A stretch of 42,538 nt of DNA. Source: Rozella allomycis CSF55. Lineage: Eukaryota > Rozellomycota. The stretch covers positions 1-42,538 of the forward strand of contig KE561122.1 in the NCBI GenBank assembly GCA_000442015.1. The letters run 5' to 3'. Below are positions 8,919 to 18,778 of the stretch, in pieces (position 1 is the stretch's first letter; each line of letters starts with the position of its first letter). The translations under genes and the position numbers were made by a program. The notes under the pieces are model-generated. The model made no database searches. It worked only from the letters and a program-made list of their open reading frames with translations, and was not told the origin of the DNA.

Positions 8919-10305
8919 ATGGAATTTCATTTTGACGTTACACAAGTTCTCAAACGACCAATAAGTGTTCTTTCGTATGAAAATGATATAAGGATACTAG
9001 AAAAAGTGCCTTCTCGAAAGTAATAGAATAAATTTGACTTTAATTGATATTATTTAGAGCAAATTCAAGAAATTGTAGATGAACTTGGGTACGCATCATC
9101 AAAGGTTATTAATATTGTCATGAAAAATCAAGGCCCAAAAATTAAAGTATCCGATTACCACGTATCACAAAATAAGAGAAAATACTGACCAGAGACTATA
9201 CATTATCAGAGATGAATTTCCGGAAGAAGTTGACAAGGATGATAATTACTATGTACACATGATGAATGCGACTATAAAAGCTAAAGCGAATGATAATGAT
9301 GTGCAACCTGCAGCGGAAATATTCAAAGGTTGCATGAAGGAACTACAAAGAGCTGAATATCATCAAGCAAGCGCCGTATCAAAACTTTTATCTCAGCTTC
9401 CTGGTATAAATAATAACCAGAGATCATCCATTGTTGCCAACAATGTGTCTACAGAAAAATTGTCGGAAACTGGACCAAGAAAGAATATAATACATGGTTT
9501 TTTAAAAGTGGGGACAAAAGTTTTGTTTATATCGGTAAATAACATTCATGATATCTATAGGATGATCAGGGTAGACAACATCAAATCCAGCCACTATGTC
9601 TTTTGGATATATATATTCATGAAAACAGTCAAAGGAAGGGATTCGGGAAGAAACTTTTTGATCACATGCTCATGGTAAGAAGTGTGTTTTAACTGCAAAT
9701 GATGGAAGGAGTTCAACCCTACAAACTGGCATATGATAAACCGTCGGAGAAGATGCTGTCATTTCTTTCAAAGCACTACAATTTGAAGAGTTATCTACCT
9801 CAAGCAAATAATTTTGTTGTATTTAGGGATTACGGATTGAGTTATATGAATTTTGTGTTGAGAAGGGAACCGGCAAGGAAAATGGTTCTGACTGGATCTA
9901 AATTGAATAGCCGGGTAGCTGTCAAAAATATGAAAGTTATGAGTAAAAGCCCGACGAAAAATGTAAATGTATATGTGTGGAGTGATGAAGAGTGTGAATT
10001 CAGAATCTAGTAATCAAGATTTAAGGGCATTGTCACCATTAAAGAATCCCAACTATTTGACAGGAAAATCAGAAGGAAAGTCTAGTTTTTCAACTCTTCT
10101 TGAAGAAGATGATATTAAAAAATCGAGTGGACTGCTTTCTAGTCAAAGTCAGTCTACTGTCAGATCTTCTGTTTCACATTTGCCTGCATTAAGTTTTGGA
10201 TCTAGGGATATTTTGAATGATAAGAGAAAGACTCCATCTACTCCTAAAGAAAAGTATGGACGATTGACTCCATTATTATCAGCAAAGAATAAACGACACT
10301 TTTAA
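8919..10305 (+). CDS. ATAT1: Alpha-tubulin N-acetyltransferase (MEC-17/ATAT1)
   Basis: Exon 1 starts MEFHFDV...ISVL like human MEFPFDV...ITVL; then QIQEIVDELGYASSK (human QIMTIIDELGKASAK), LYIIRDE, GFLKVGTKVLFI, PLCLLDIYIHENSQRKGFGKK and YDKPSEKMLSFLSKHYNL, PQANNFVVF. It acetylates Lys40 of alpha-tubulin inside stable, mainly axonemal, microtubules. QRKGFGKK is the acetyl-CoA loop; the catalytic Asp of IDRPS is kept (YDKPS) and its Arg neighbour is Lys. Introns: 9162-9192 (31), 9535-9560 (26), 9963-9990 (28). The exon 1/2 join near 9020-9060 does not resolve with simple splice sites. The join at 9675-9698 needs a 24-nt GT...CAA intron. Between LYIIRDE and GFLKVG lies an insertion of roughly 85 residues absent from animal enzymes. 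The C-terminal tail is Ser/Lys-rich. Confidence 0.88.
9675..9698 (+). other. Candidate GT...AA intron in ATAT1
   Basis: After FGKKLFDHMLM the frame hits a stop, and the conserved continuation (EGVQPYKLAYDKPS) is in another frame. From the GTAAGA donor no AG gives the right phase; removing 24 nt ending CTGCAA does. A sequence error is the main alternative. Confidence 0.4.
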
Positions 10306-10334
10306 TATTAAAAATAATTGAGAGGAAATGTTTA

Positions 10335-12187
10335 TTATAATTTTGTGACAAAAATTTCGTCAAAAGGTTTTTCTTGATGCGCTTTGATTAACCCTTTGGA
10401 ACCAAAGGCCAAAATTTCGTAAAATGCAGTGGCGGCACTCTTTTTATTCTAAACTATTACAGTAGAGAATGAATTACCTTTTCAACAACTAGAGATGAGA
10501 ATGGAACGGTCTCATTTTGGGATATTTCAGTATTCAGAATTTCATTAACAATATCTTTTCTTTGATTGTAAATTGATTCTTCTTCCTCTTGAAGTTGAGT
10601 ATTCTGAGTAGCTTGACTAAAGATAGATTGAGAAACACTTGGAATCTCAAGATTAGGAACCTGAATTTCATCATTTGGAAAAATTGGTTCATTTATTGCA
10701 GGAAATTCATCAAATCCGCCTAAATCATCGTTAAAATTTGGAATGTTTTCGTTGTGATTTTCATTAATTGGAATGTTTAAATCTATTTCAAAATTTTCTT
10801 TTTCAAATTTCTCTTTTTCATGATTTTCTTTTAGTTCATTTTCTTTCGATTCAAAATTGTCGATTCCCCTAGAAGAAATTTCAGATTCTCTAATTTCTTT
10901 CATTGCTTCTAAATTCTTTTTTAAAGTTTCTTCAATAGTTTGAGTTAATTTATCGTTTAATTCAAAATCTAAAGATGAATAAAAAACATTTGAAGAATTA
11001 AAATTGTTTAATTTGATTGTTATTGGATTAATTGATATTAAATTTAACTTTTAAACTAATTGAATTAAACTTTACTGGCGTTCTAATTGATTTTGTGTTA
11101 CTTTGAAATTTTTTGAAATCTGCAGCTGAAAGTTGTAAAGGTCCAGATTCTTCCATTTTTCTTTTTCTTTGCGAATTCTGACTTTTATTTTGAGAAGATT
11201 TGGGTTTCGCACTTGATGGAAAATTTGTCTCAAAAAATTCATGAGAATTTTCTAAATTTCTTTTCTTTAAATAATCTCACCTTTCAAATTTAATGATAAT
11301 CTTTTAGTCGGAGTAGCTTGAAGGTTCTCTAGTGTATTGTTTTCAACTTCCATTGGAATCAAAGGAATTCTATCAATTACATTCATGATCTTTACTCTGC
11401 ATTATCCATTGGAATTTCCATTGGTGTTTCCATGTCCATATAATTATCATCAAATGGAAGAATTGGTTCAACTGATAACTGTGTAGCTTGGCTTTGGCGA
11501 CGACCTTCTTCAATCTCATCAACAACATCCATTTTGCTTTCTTCTCTTCCAATCATACTAACATCAGAAAAGCCATTCGATACAATGGTCTCCCTACGTG
11601 CCACTTCAACTTCCACTTGATCACTTAAGGGATCAAATTCAAGTGCATCATCCTCAAACGCAAATGCAAAGGGCTCGACAAAACTCACTCTTCTTCTAGT
11701 CTCTTCTGTTATTACAAAATTAGAATTCCTTTATTTTAGTTAATTAATTCTTTAATTACTCTAATAGTTGCCCAAGAACATTTTGGGCTCTATTTTCATG
11801 GTCATCAAGGACCGACAAAAAGGAATCAAAAGATTCTACATCCAAGTTAAATGATGACGGTTTAAATGCCTTTTATAAATCTACATTTTCATTACAAGCT
11901 TGATTTTCATAAACGCGTCATTACAATCATCCAATAAATATTTCGTTTTCCTCCAATATATTTTAACAACACCAAGTAATAAATGTCCAGATATTCTCAA
12001 TGCCACAGGTCCAACAGACTCCTTCAAAATTTCATCTAAATTAATAGCACCATCTACACATACCAACACTCGCCTCTATATCCGTCTGTGTAATTTGCTG
12101 TTTAGAAAGCTTCCTATCCCAGTGCGCTGCTAGCCATATGCTGGAAAGAGCCCCCTTTTTCGTCAAAATCGAATCAGAATAAAACAT
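10335..12187 (-). CDS. RAD21: Cohesin kleisin subunit RAD21/SCC1
   Basis: Eight exons: 12187-12064, 12035-11896, 11869-11760, 11728-11396, 11369-11281, 11251-11076, 11047-10478, 10448-10335; introns 26-31 nt; 551 aa. The N-terminal domain opens MFYSDSILTKKGALSSIWLA, then HWDRKLSKQQI, VALRISGHLLLGVVKIYWRK, YLLDDCNDAFMKIK. The C-terminal winged helix reads NKKSAATAFYEILAFGSKG. These ends close the cohesin ring on SMC3 and SMC1. The middle is acidic and disordered. DEIEEGRRQ at about residue 165 fits the separase cleavage pattern (yeast Scc1 SVEQGRR). A Lys/Arg patch (NSQRKRKMEE) may be nuclear-import related. It ends 29 bp from the convergent ATAT1 stop and starts 29 bp after the MOB stop on the same strand. 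Confidence 0.93.
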
Positions 12188-12216
12188 GAAATTTACGAAA
12201 ACCTAAAGGACCTTTA

Positions 12217-12905
12217 TTACTTTTTCTCCAATATCGACAGTTCTATCCATGCATCTATTAATTCCTGTAAAGGAGAAAAATCTCTTCTTTCAAGAATATC
12301 AAATTCAAGTCCAAAATATAAAAAGTGGGATGTCAAGGTATTTAAATGGGAATCCAGGTCCAAATTTACATAGTCTTCAAAATGGAAATTATAAAGATGA
12401 CATATAATACGAAACATGAATTTGAAAAACGTCCTTATAATTGCTTCAAAATCTTTGTCAAACTCCACACCTTGGATTCCCACGCACAAATATTGTTACC
12501 CATCTTTGTTGGAAAAACTCTTTCATCATCAATTATTGCAAGCATCCATTCAAATGCCAATTCGGTGTATTGTTTTGCTGATACTTTGCTCGCTACCTTT
12601 TTAACAGGGTCAGTCCAAAGGCATTCAGACCTATGAAACCAATTTCCAAAAAATTACCCAATCGAATCCATCATTGGATTATGTGAGCACACTTCTCGAA
12701 TAACTTCGCAAAATTCTTTCAAATTCATGCAAAAATCAAATGCGTGGATAGCAAGCCATTCATTTTTATCAACGTATTTGGGCAATGACACAATTTTCTT
12801 CATATTTCCAGCAACTAATTTTGATTCCAAATACTTCTTTTCCAAATAAAGCGGTTTAATGTCATTATTAGACTTTTTTGATTTGAATTTGTTAAAGAAG
12901 GACAT
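12217..12905 (-). CDS. MOB1: MOB-family kinase activator
   Basis: Exons 12905-12658, 12630-12500 and 12470-12217 (introns 27 and 29 nt) give 210 aa, the usual MOB length. Matches: VDKNEWLAIHAFDFCMNLKEFC, KVSAKQYTELAFEWM, DDERVFPTKMG, then HLYNFHFEDYVNL...LNTLTSHFLYFGLEF and DFSPLQELID. MOB proteins bind and activate NDR/LATS-type kinases in mitotic exit, septation or Hippo-like pathways. Candidate zinc ligands are two Cys in FCEVIREVC and two His in HLYNFH; the Cys spacing is longer than in MOB1 (FCTEESC). The 27-nt first intron is a multiple of three and holds an in-frame TAA, so it could be mistaken for a nonsense codon. Which MOB subfamily is not certain. Its ATG is only 13 bp from the ATG of the divergent gene at 12919. 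Confidence 0.88.
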
Positions 12906-12918
12906 GGGAAATTTCTAA

Positions 12919-14139
12919 ATGACCGAAAAACGGAAAAAGCTCAATTTTAATGACCTGATTACAAGAAAAAGACTACAGAGGCCTGAATTTAACACTTTGA
13001 TAGATGTAAATTCGAACTTGAAGTTTGAAATCCCGAAACCAAATGAAAGAGAATTAGACCATTCAAAAGAGGAAAAATTAAATGAAAATAATGCAAAAAT
13101 TAATGTTGTATTTAAGCCTAAAGATTCAGATTTGCTTATCATGAAAGATAACTTTTCTCTTTTGGATTCCAGACTGTTTTATAGGATTAGAAGAATATCA
13201 TCGAAACAAAAAGAGAAATTGATCGGGAAATGTAAAGAATTAAGTTATTTGACATTACAGTAATAGAAAACAGGCACGTCGAGGAGGTGGGCTTGATTAA
13301 CAGTGAATTGAGATCATTTTTATCAGAACCTGATAATTTTATTAGCCTGGAGGATATAGAAAATCTGTTGAATTCTTTTGGATATCAGCATAAAGTCATA
13401 CAAATTCAAGATCGAGTTGTCTATGATTTCAAAATGAACTTGTCTAATTTCTGGTCAATATTTTCTTCAAATTTTGAGCCAAAGTAATTTCATGTGTAGG
13501 ATGAAATAGATTAAAATATTATTCAAACGAGGATAGACTGAAATTACTTAGGATATGTATCACATGCGTTCAAGATGAATTATTGGTTACAATGACAGCA
13601 TCATTCCTGATACCAATCAGATGCATCCTTGTTAATGACAATTCCGGAGAGATAAGGAAGAAAATCACTGATGATATTATCATTGGTCCCAAAGATTTTA
13701 TTTTCAAGTTTTTGAGCCTCCTTCCCGTTGAGTTGAATGATTTCAAATATCAAATTTGTAGCACATATTTAAATCATACAGAAGCGTTAGACATAATTGG
13801 CTTGGATTTGATTAGGTGGCTATTAAATGCCATCGATGAAAATTTCTCGATAAATGCGGCGAACGCGATATTTTTTAGCCATCTATTGTGGTATGTTTGC
13901 CTTTCTCAGGACATACAATCGGTAATTTCAAATTAATTTCTTTACAGGGTGATTTTAATGACATCATTAAAGTACTGAGAGATTTAGAACATCGGATTCC
14001 TAATAGCACACTCGAAGAAACTAACGGGACTCAAGTATTGCAGATATTTGCTATTGATTATTAGATTAAGGAAAATGTCATGAGAATTAAAAGCTATCTT
14101 AACTGTAAATATGGAACAAAAGTAAAAACTTTCGAATAA
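12919..14139 (+). CDS. Unrecognised helical protein, possibly NSE6/SLF2-like
   Basis: Exons 12919-13231, 13261-13483, 13510-13921, 13948-14034 and 14065-14139, introns 29, 26, 26 and 30 nt, 369 aa. The N-terminal ~60 residues are basic and hydrophilic (MTEKRKKLNFNDLITRKR). The rest looks like an all-alpha fold: runs such as LKLLRICITCVQDELLV, DFIFKFLSLLPVELNDF, IIGLDLIRWLLNAID. The last intron contains an in-frame TAG that would otherwise end the protein early. A basic tail followed by a helical domain with the FLSLLPVE type of motif recalls the CANIN domain of NSE6/SLF2 (SMC5/6 loaders), but this is a weak impression only. It shares a 13-bp divergent start region with MOB. Confidence 0.6.
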
Positions 14140-14210
14140 ACAATAATTTATGTCATTTTTTTAATGAGAAGGCCCTTTGTATTTTGGAAAATTCCTGAAA
14201 ATCCAGATCA

Positions 14211-15042
14211 ATGCCCTCATGTAATGATTGTCTAGATGAGGAACTTATAAATCTGGACGAAATTAACGACTTTTCACTTATTATGGATGAAAAATATCTG
14301 TTTATTGACGAAACAGATGTTGCAATACAAAGGCAGCATCGTAACAGTCTTTCAGATATGGATGATATTACTTTGGAAAAAAGCGATTTATGTAAAATAT
14401 TTTAAAAAATAATTAAAAAGTAATAGACGATATAGATATTCCTTTCAATTCGATATGCTTGAACGAATCTTTTTCTTTGGATTGTGAATCATCACTTTTT
14501 TCTAAATCATTAGAAATAGACAAAATTGAAAATGGTAAATTGCTCCCCAGGGATACAAAAGTAATCGATCCAATGTTCTTTCTCTTTAGGGTCTTATGGC
14601 GGAAGACAAAACTGCCAAAGAAACCCCGAACTCGAAGAAATTATCTGATACCGATAATATTAAAAAAGAAGGTTTCGTTGACCATAGCGGTCTTATTTTA
14701 GACGTGCAAAAACTCACTGCAGAATCCGCGCGCAACTCTAATACTAAAGGCAAGCCTTCAAACCCTGAATCATTATGCAAAGGAATACCAATTGGTTCAA
14801 AAACACAACCTCCAGTTGCCAGTCGCCTTAAGGCTCCCATACCGATCGTATCATTGTATATACCGCTTCAATAGGATGAGTTCGAATTGATAGATAGTAT
14901 TTTAACAACAACTCCAGTCAAAAATTTAAGAAATTTATCATCATCTCCATCTTTAAATCAGGGCCCACGAGTAACAATCCTTTTGGATAAAATGAAAAAA
15001 ACTAAAGCCAACGACAAACAATCATCAAATTCAGCGATGTAA
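14211..15042 (+). CDS. Hydrophilic, probably disordered protein, unrecognised
   Basis: Exons 14211-14391, 14421-14560, 14590-14847 and 14875-15042 with introns 29, 29 and 27 nt; 248 aa. The first half is acidic with short repeats of D/E and Leu (CLDEELINLDEINDFS, SDMDDIT), the second half Ser/Lys/Pro-rich (AETPNSKKLS-like and SRLKAPIPI). No domain is visible. An alternative start at ATG 14164 (MRRPFVFWKIPENPDQ...) would join in frame if a 20-nt GT...AG intron (beginning after CPH, ending GATGAG) is real. All four exons keep frame, so the gene is likely expressed even though its function is unknown. Confidence 0.6.
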
Positions 15043-15589
15043 CATAATAAAAATTTAATATAAATGATTTGTTCAAAATTGAATGCGTGCATCGATGTAT
15101 TCCTACTAAAATTCCGTGAGCTTCTGAAAAACAACCTTTACGTAGCAAAACATAGGAAACATGCTATTTTTGCATATTGCATCGTACATTTCTTCCGATA
15201 TCTTACTGGGAGAAATCATAAACCACCCATCTGGAGAATAGAAAAATGTAGAAATCCATAATGCTACACAGAATAGAATCATGCAAGAAAAACATGGCTT
15301 CAAGGATACTAAATGTGAAATAGTCAAGATAATTATAAATAAAGGAGGAACACTTGTCGGTCTATGAAGTATCGTAAAGATTAGGGTAGATATGCAAGCC
15401 ATGGCGGAATTCAACGCCGGAAAATTCGGGATTTGCGCAACAAAAGTTTACCCAAAAATAGATATGCTATACATTTCTACTTTAAGGCGAAATATAACGC
15501 GTGTCATGCTTTCTTTGAATTACAATTGCAGCGAGAACTTTGACATCAAAAAACGTTAGTATTTATTTGTTTATGGTTCTATTTGTTGC
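15043..15589. other. Unresolved stretch, possible small membrane-protein gene
   Basis: No confident gene. On the minus strand an ORF from about 15414 to 15106 encodes three hydrophobic segments (STLIFTILHR, PPLFIIILTISHLVSL, FSCMILFCVALWISTFF), and upstream in the same frame lies MTRVIFRLKVEMYSISIFG, separated by a GT-starting stretch without a usable AG. On the plus strand 15402-15557 is an ATG ORF of 51 codons (MAEFNAGKFGICATKVYP...) and an open stretch at ~15253-15368 (...EKHGFKDTKCEIVKIIINKG). The hydrophobic minus frame could be the shadow of a hydrophilic plus-strand gene or the reverse; I cannot decide. Confidence 0.3.
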
Positions 15590-16082
15590 TTATTGATATG
15601 TAGACTGTAGATTTTGCTTCAATCTTTCATTTTCTTCTCTTAAATTTTTAATTACATTATTCTGCTCGAGTATTGTCAATTCCAATTGTGATAGAGTCAA
15701 CTTAATGAGGTCTATTTCCACTGTCGCAGATACCAGAAGCATATTCAAAGATTCGATTTCGTCAATTTCTGTTTCCGATGATCTTGGTGCAGAAAACAAT
15801 GGCGACCTAGCCGTAATTGGACTTGTAGTTGAAATATATTGCTGTCTATTTTGTCACAAAATCAAAATAATACTTTTTTGTAAACACGTACGAGCTATTC
15901 ATGGAAAAAGATCTTGACTTTGGTGTAAACTGGGTAACTTTATCAAACGACCTTCTAAGTGGAGTTCGTGGCTGTCTGTTTTCTATACTGGCATTGAATG
16001 GATTATTTTCCCGTATCGTCTTTTGAATTGAATGCATAATGATTACTTGTATCCGGGCTGGTCGAGCGTCATTTTCTTCCAT
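15590..16082 (-). CDS. Small coiled-coil protein, unrecognised
   Basis: Exons 16082-15874 and 15845-15590 with a 28-nt intron (GTATTA...TAG) give 154 aa. The N-terminal half is basic and Ser/Thr-Pro-rich (RQPRTPLRRSFDKVTQF, TTSPITARSP), with several S/T-P sites that cyclin-dependent kinases could use. The C-terminal ~60 residues form a leucine heptad coiled coil (SLNMLLVSATVEIDLIKLTL, then NNVIKNLREENERLKQ). Such small proteins often act at centrosomes, kinetochores or spindle poles, but nothing here proves that. It diverges from eIF2 gamma with 116 bp between starts. Confidence 0.6.
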
Positions 16083-16198
16083 AAAAGATATTTCGAATAC
16101 ACTCCAAAATTTTGATTTTAAAACATATTATAAGGCCATACGGAACAAAATCTAATCGTTCAAAAAATCCTCTAAGATTTAACCCCTGTTGGAAAAGC

Positions 16199-17762
16199 AT
16201 GAAAAAGCACGTCACGGAAGCACTTGAAGAAGAAGATATTATATCTGCGATTTCCAATTTGACTTTGGAAAAATTAAGTCCTCTTGAACACGATATTATT
16301 CGCCGTCAGGCAACGATCAACATAGGTACCATTGGCCATGTAGCACACGGAAAATCTACAATTGTGAAAGCTATTTCAGGCGTTCATGTAAGGGAATATT
16401 ATATTTGTTTTTCTAGACAGTTAGGTTTAAGAGTGAAATGGTCAGAAATATTACTATAAAATTAGGATACGCAAACGCCAAGGTAAGTGTCGCCTTATTT
16501 GATTGTTAGATTTACAAATGTCCAAAATGTAAAGAACCTGACTGTTACAAATCTTTCAAATCAAGCGAGCAGGATGAACCACCTTGCCCAAACTGCCAAT
16601 CACCAATGAATTTGGTCCGACATGTATCTTTTGTTGATTGTCCTGGACACGACGTACTTATGGCTACTATGTTGAACGGTGCTGCTGTAAATGGTTTAAT
16701 CTATTTTAAATAGGTTATGGACGCTGCATTGTTATTGATTGCTGCTAACGAAAAGTGTCCTCAACCACAAACGGCTGAGCATTTAGCTGCTGTTGAGATT
16801 ATGAGACTTGATAATATTATCATATTACAAAATAAAATTGACTTGGTTAGAGAGTCTGACGCGCTTAAACAACATCAAGATATTAGAAAATATGTTCAAG
16901 GAACGTCAGCATGTAATTCGCCAATTATTCCTGTCTCTGGACAGCTCAAATACAACATAGAATACGTTTGTGAACATATTGTCAAAAACATCCCAGCGCC
17001 TTTAAGGGACTTCACTTCTACCCCAAGAATGATCATTATTCGTTCTTTTGACGTTAATAAGCCTGGTACAGAAGTGCAAGACTTGAAGGGTGGTGTTGCT
17101 GGTGGAAGTATTTTGCAAGGTGTTTTGAAGGTCGGTGATTTGATTGAAATTAGACCACCAAGAGTTGTCCATGAAGAAGGAACATTAAAGTACAAATGTC
17201 TTATTAAATTTATTAGATTCGTGTCTTATTTTTCAAGAATACTTTCATTAAACGCTGAAAATAACCATCTTCCTTTTGCAATTCCAGGAGGACTTATTGG
17301 TGTTGGAACTCACATTGATCCTTCATTATGTCGAGGCGATTTACTTGTAGGAAAAGTTTTAGGACATGTTGGAACACTTCCCGAAGTTTATTCGTCAATT
17401 GAAATTGAGTTCAGATTATTCGTTTCCCTTCTTGGGGTTCGAAATGAACGCGGTCGCGAAGAAAGGGTCAAGGATCTTGATAGAAACGAAAACTTATTAT
17501 GTAATATTGGATCCACTGCTACTGGAGGATGTGTAGAACAAGTTATTAGAGGTGGAAGACAAGGATCACGCGCCAGAATATTGTTGCAAGTACCAGCATG
17601 CGCCACCCTCGGTGACAAAGTAGCTCTATCTCGTCGTATCGACAATCACTGGCGGTAAACACAATTGCTTTTTCATTATCAAGACTAATCGGTTACGGTA
17701 CAATTCAAGGCGGAGTAACTATCGAGAGATCAAATATGTTTGGTGGTGCACCAACGTCCTAA
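16199..17762 (+). CDS. EIF2S3: Translation initiation factor eIF2 subunit gamma
   Basis: Exons 16199-16387, 16417-16482, 16510-16686, 16714-17654 and 17684-17762; introns 29, 27, 27 and 29 nt; 483 aa. GTPase motifs: GHVAHGKST (G1), VDCPGHD (G3), NKID (G4). A zinc ribbon CPKC...CPNC sits between G1 and G3. Then [38 protein letters not shown]. It forms the GTP/Met-tRNAi ternary complex that loads the 40S subunit. The stretch [20 protein letters not shown] is about nine residues longer than in human; no intron of proper form is visible there, so it is read as an insertion. Confidence 0.96.
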
Positions 17763-17882
17763 ATAAATCTTGCACTTTATTTAAGCGTTTAGTAATATTA
17801 TGTTATAAAAAGTTGCTATTTTTGTTTAAATTAGTGGCTTTCTTAGCTTCAGACCCTGGTCATTCAAAAAAGAAAAACCGAA

Positions 17883-18666
17883 ATGACAAAGGATTTCTCA
17901 ATCGACCACCGTAAGATAAATTTCGAAATTTTACTTTTTAGAAGATTATAGCGACTTAATTAGCGCATCACCAGGAGGTCAAAAAGCAGCAAAAATTCGT
18001 AAGAGACTTCAGTTTCGTTTCAACGCTCGTGACGATATTTGCCTTCTACGCCTAGTTCTTGAATCCTTTCCCTATAACGCCCCACACGGTTTTAAGATGA
18101 TGGCATGGAATGAAATAGCAAACAAACTCAGAACAGACTTTGAAATGGAAGTTGATGGAAAAAGATGCAAGGAAAGAACTGATTTGATGTTTGAGCAGTT
18201 TATGAAAGGAGATAGAGAAAATTTGCACAGAAAAAGCACTGAGGAAGAAGTGATGGAAAAAGAATCACTCTTACAACAGCTCAAACTTATGATGGACGAA
18301 CTCCAAGTGGGAAAGAAGCGCTCTGGATACGTTAGAAAATCAGAACCAACTCATTCACAAGATTTACATGATCAACACCTGCAAGAATTATTGGGAACTG
18401 CTTCAAATGACCCAACAAAGGATTTGCAGTTGGAGGTTGAGATGAAGCATGCAGCTCAAATGAATGAAGCATACATGAAAGAACAAATGAATTTCCACGC
18501 CGCATGTATGCAAGGAAAGCCCGAAGATTATTTGAGTCAATCAATGTTGATGTGGAAACAAGAAGAGTTGAGATTAGAGATCCAGCAATTGGAAAATCTT
18601 ATTTTGATGAAAAAACGCCATTTGACAAGTCTTTTGCAAGCTATATCGGTTAAACCCCAACAATAA
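17883..18666 (+). CDS. Myb/SANT-like DNA-binding protein with coiled coils
   Basis: Exons 17883-17910 and 17942-18666 with a 31-nt intron; 250 aa. After ~40 residues comes a SANT/trihelix-like segment: DDICLLRLVLESFPYNAPHG, AWNEIANKLRTD, VDGKRCKERTDLMFEQF. Regularly spaced Leu/Trp residues and the R-C-x-x-R helix are typical of a group of Myb-like proteins common in chytrid-type fungi and oomycetes. The rest is acidic/Gln-rich with two predicted coiled coils (TEEEVMEKESLLQQLKLM and EELRLEIQQLENLILMKKR). It is likely a nuclear transcription or chromatin factor; its target is unknown. It follows eIF2 gamma by 120 bp on the same strand. Confidence 0.7.
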
Positions 18667-18778
18667 TACTCTTTAATAAAATTTTATTTCATTCGTTCTA
18701 TTTTTGAAGTCCGGTTTCCAAAATTATCTTTAGTGTCTATTTATTTTGAAACCCTCCAGGTAGAATTTAAAGTTTCGT

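Noticed and set aside
12631-12657. In-frame TAA in MOB (and in nibrin at 25728-25751, TAG at 14035-14064) as evidence of stop-codon reassignment
   Set aside because: Each lies in a GT...AG interval of 24-30 nt whose removal improves the family match; long exons end at ordinary TAA/TAG/TGA stops.
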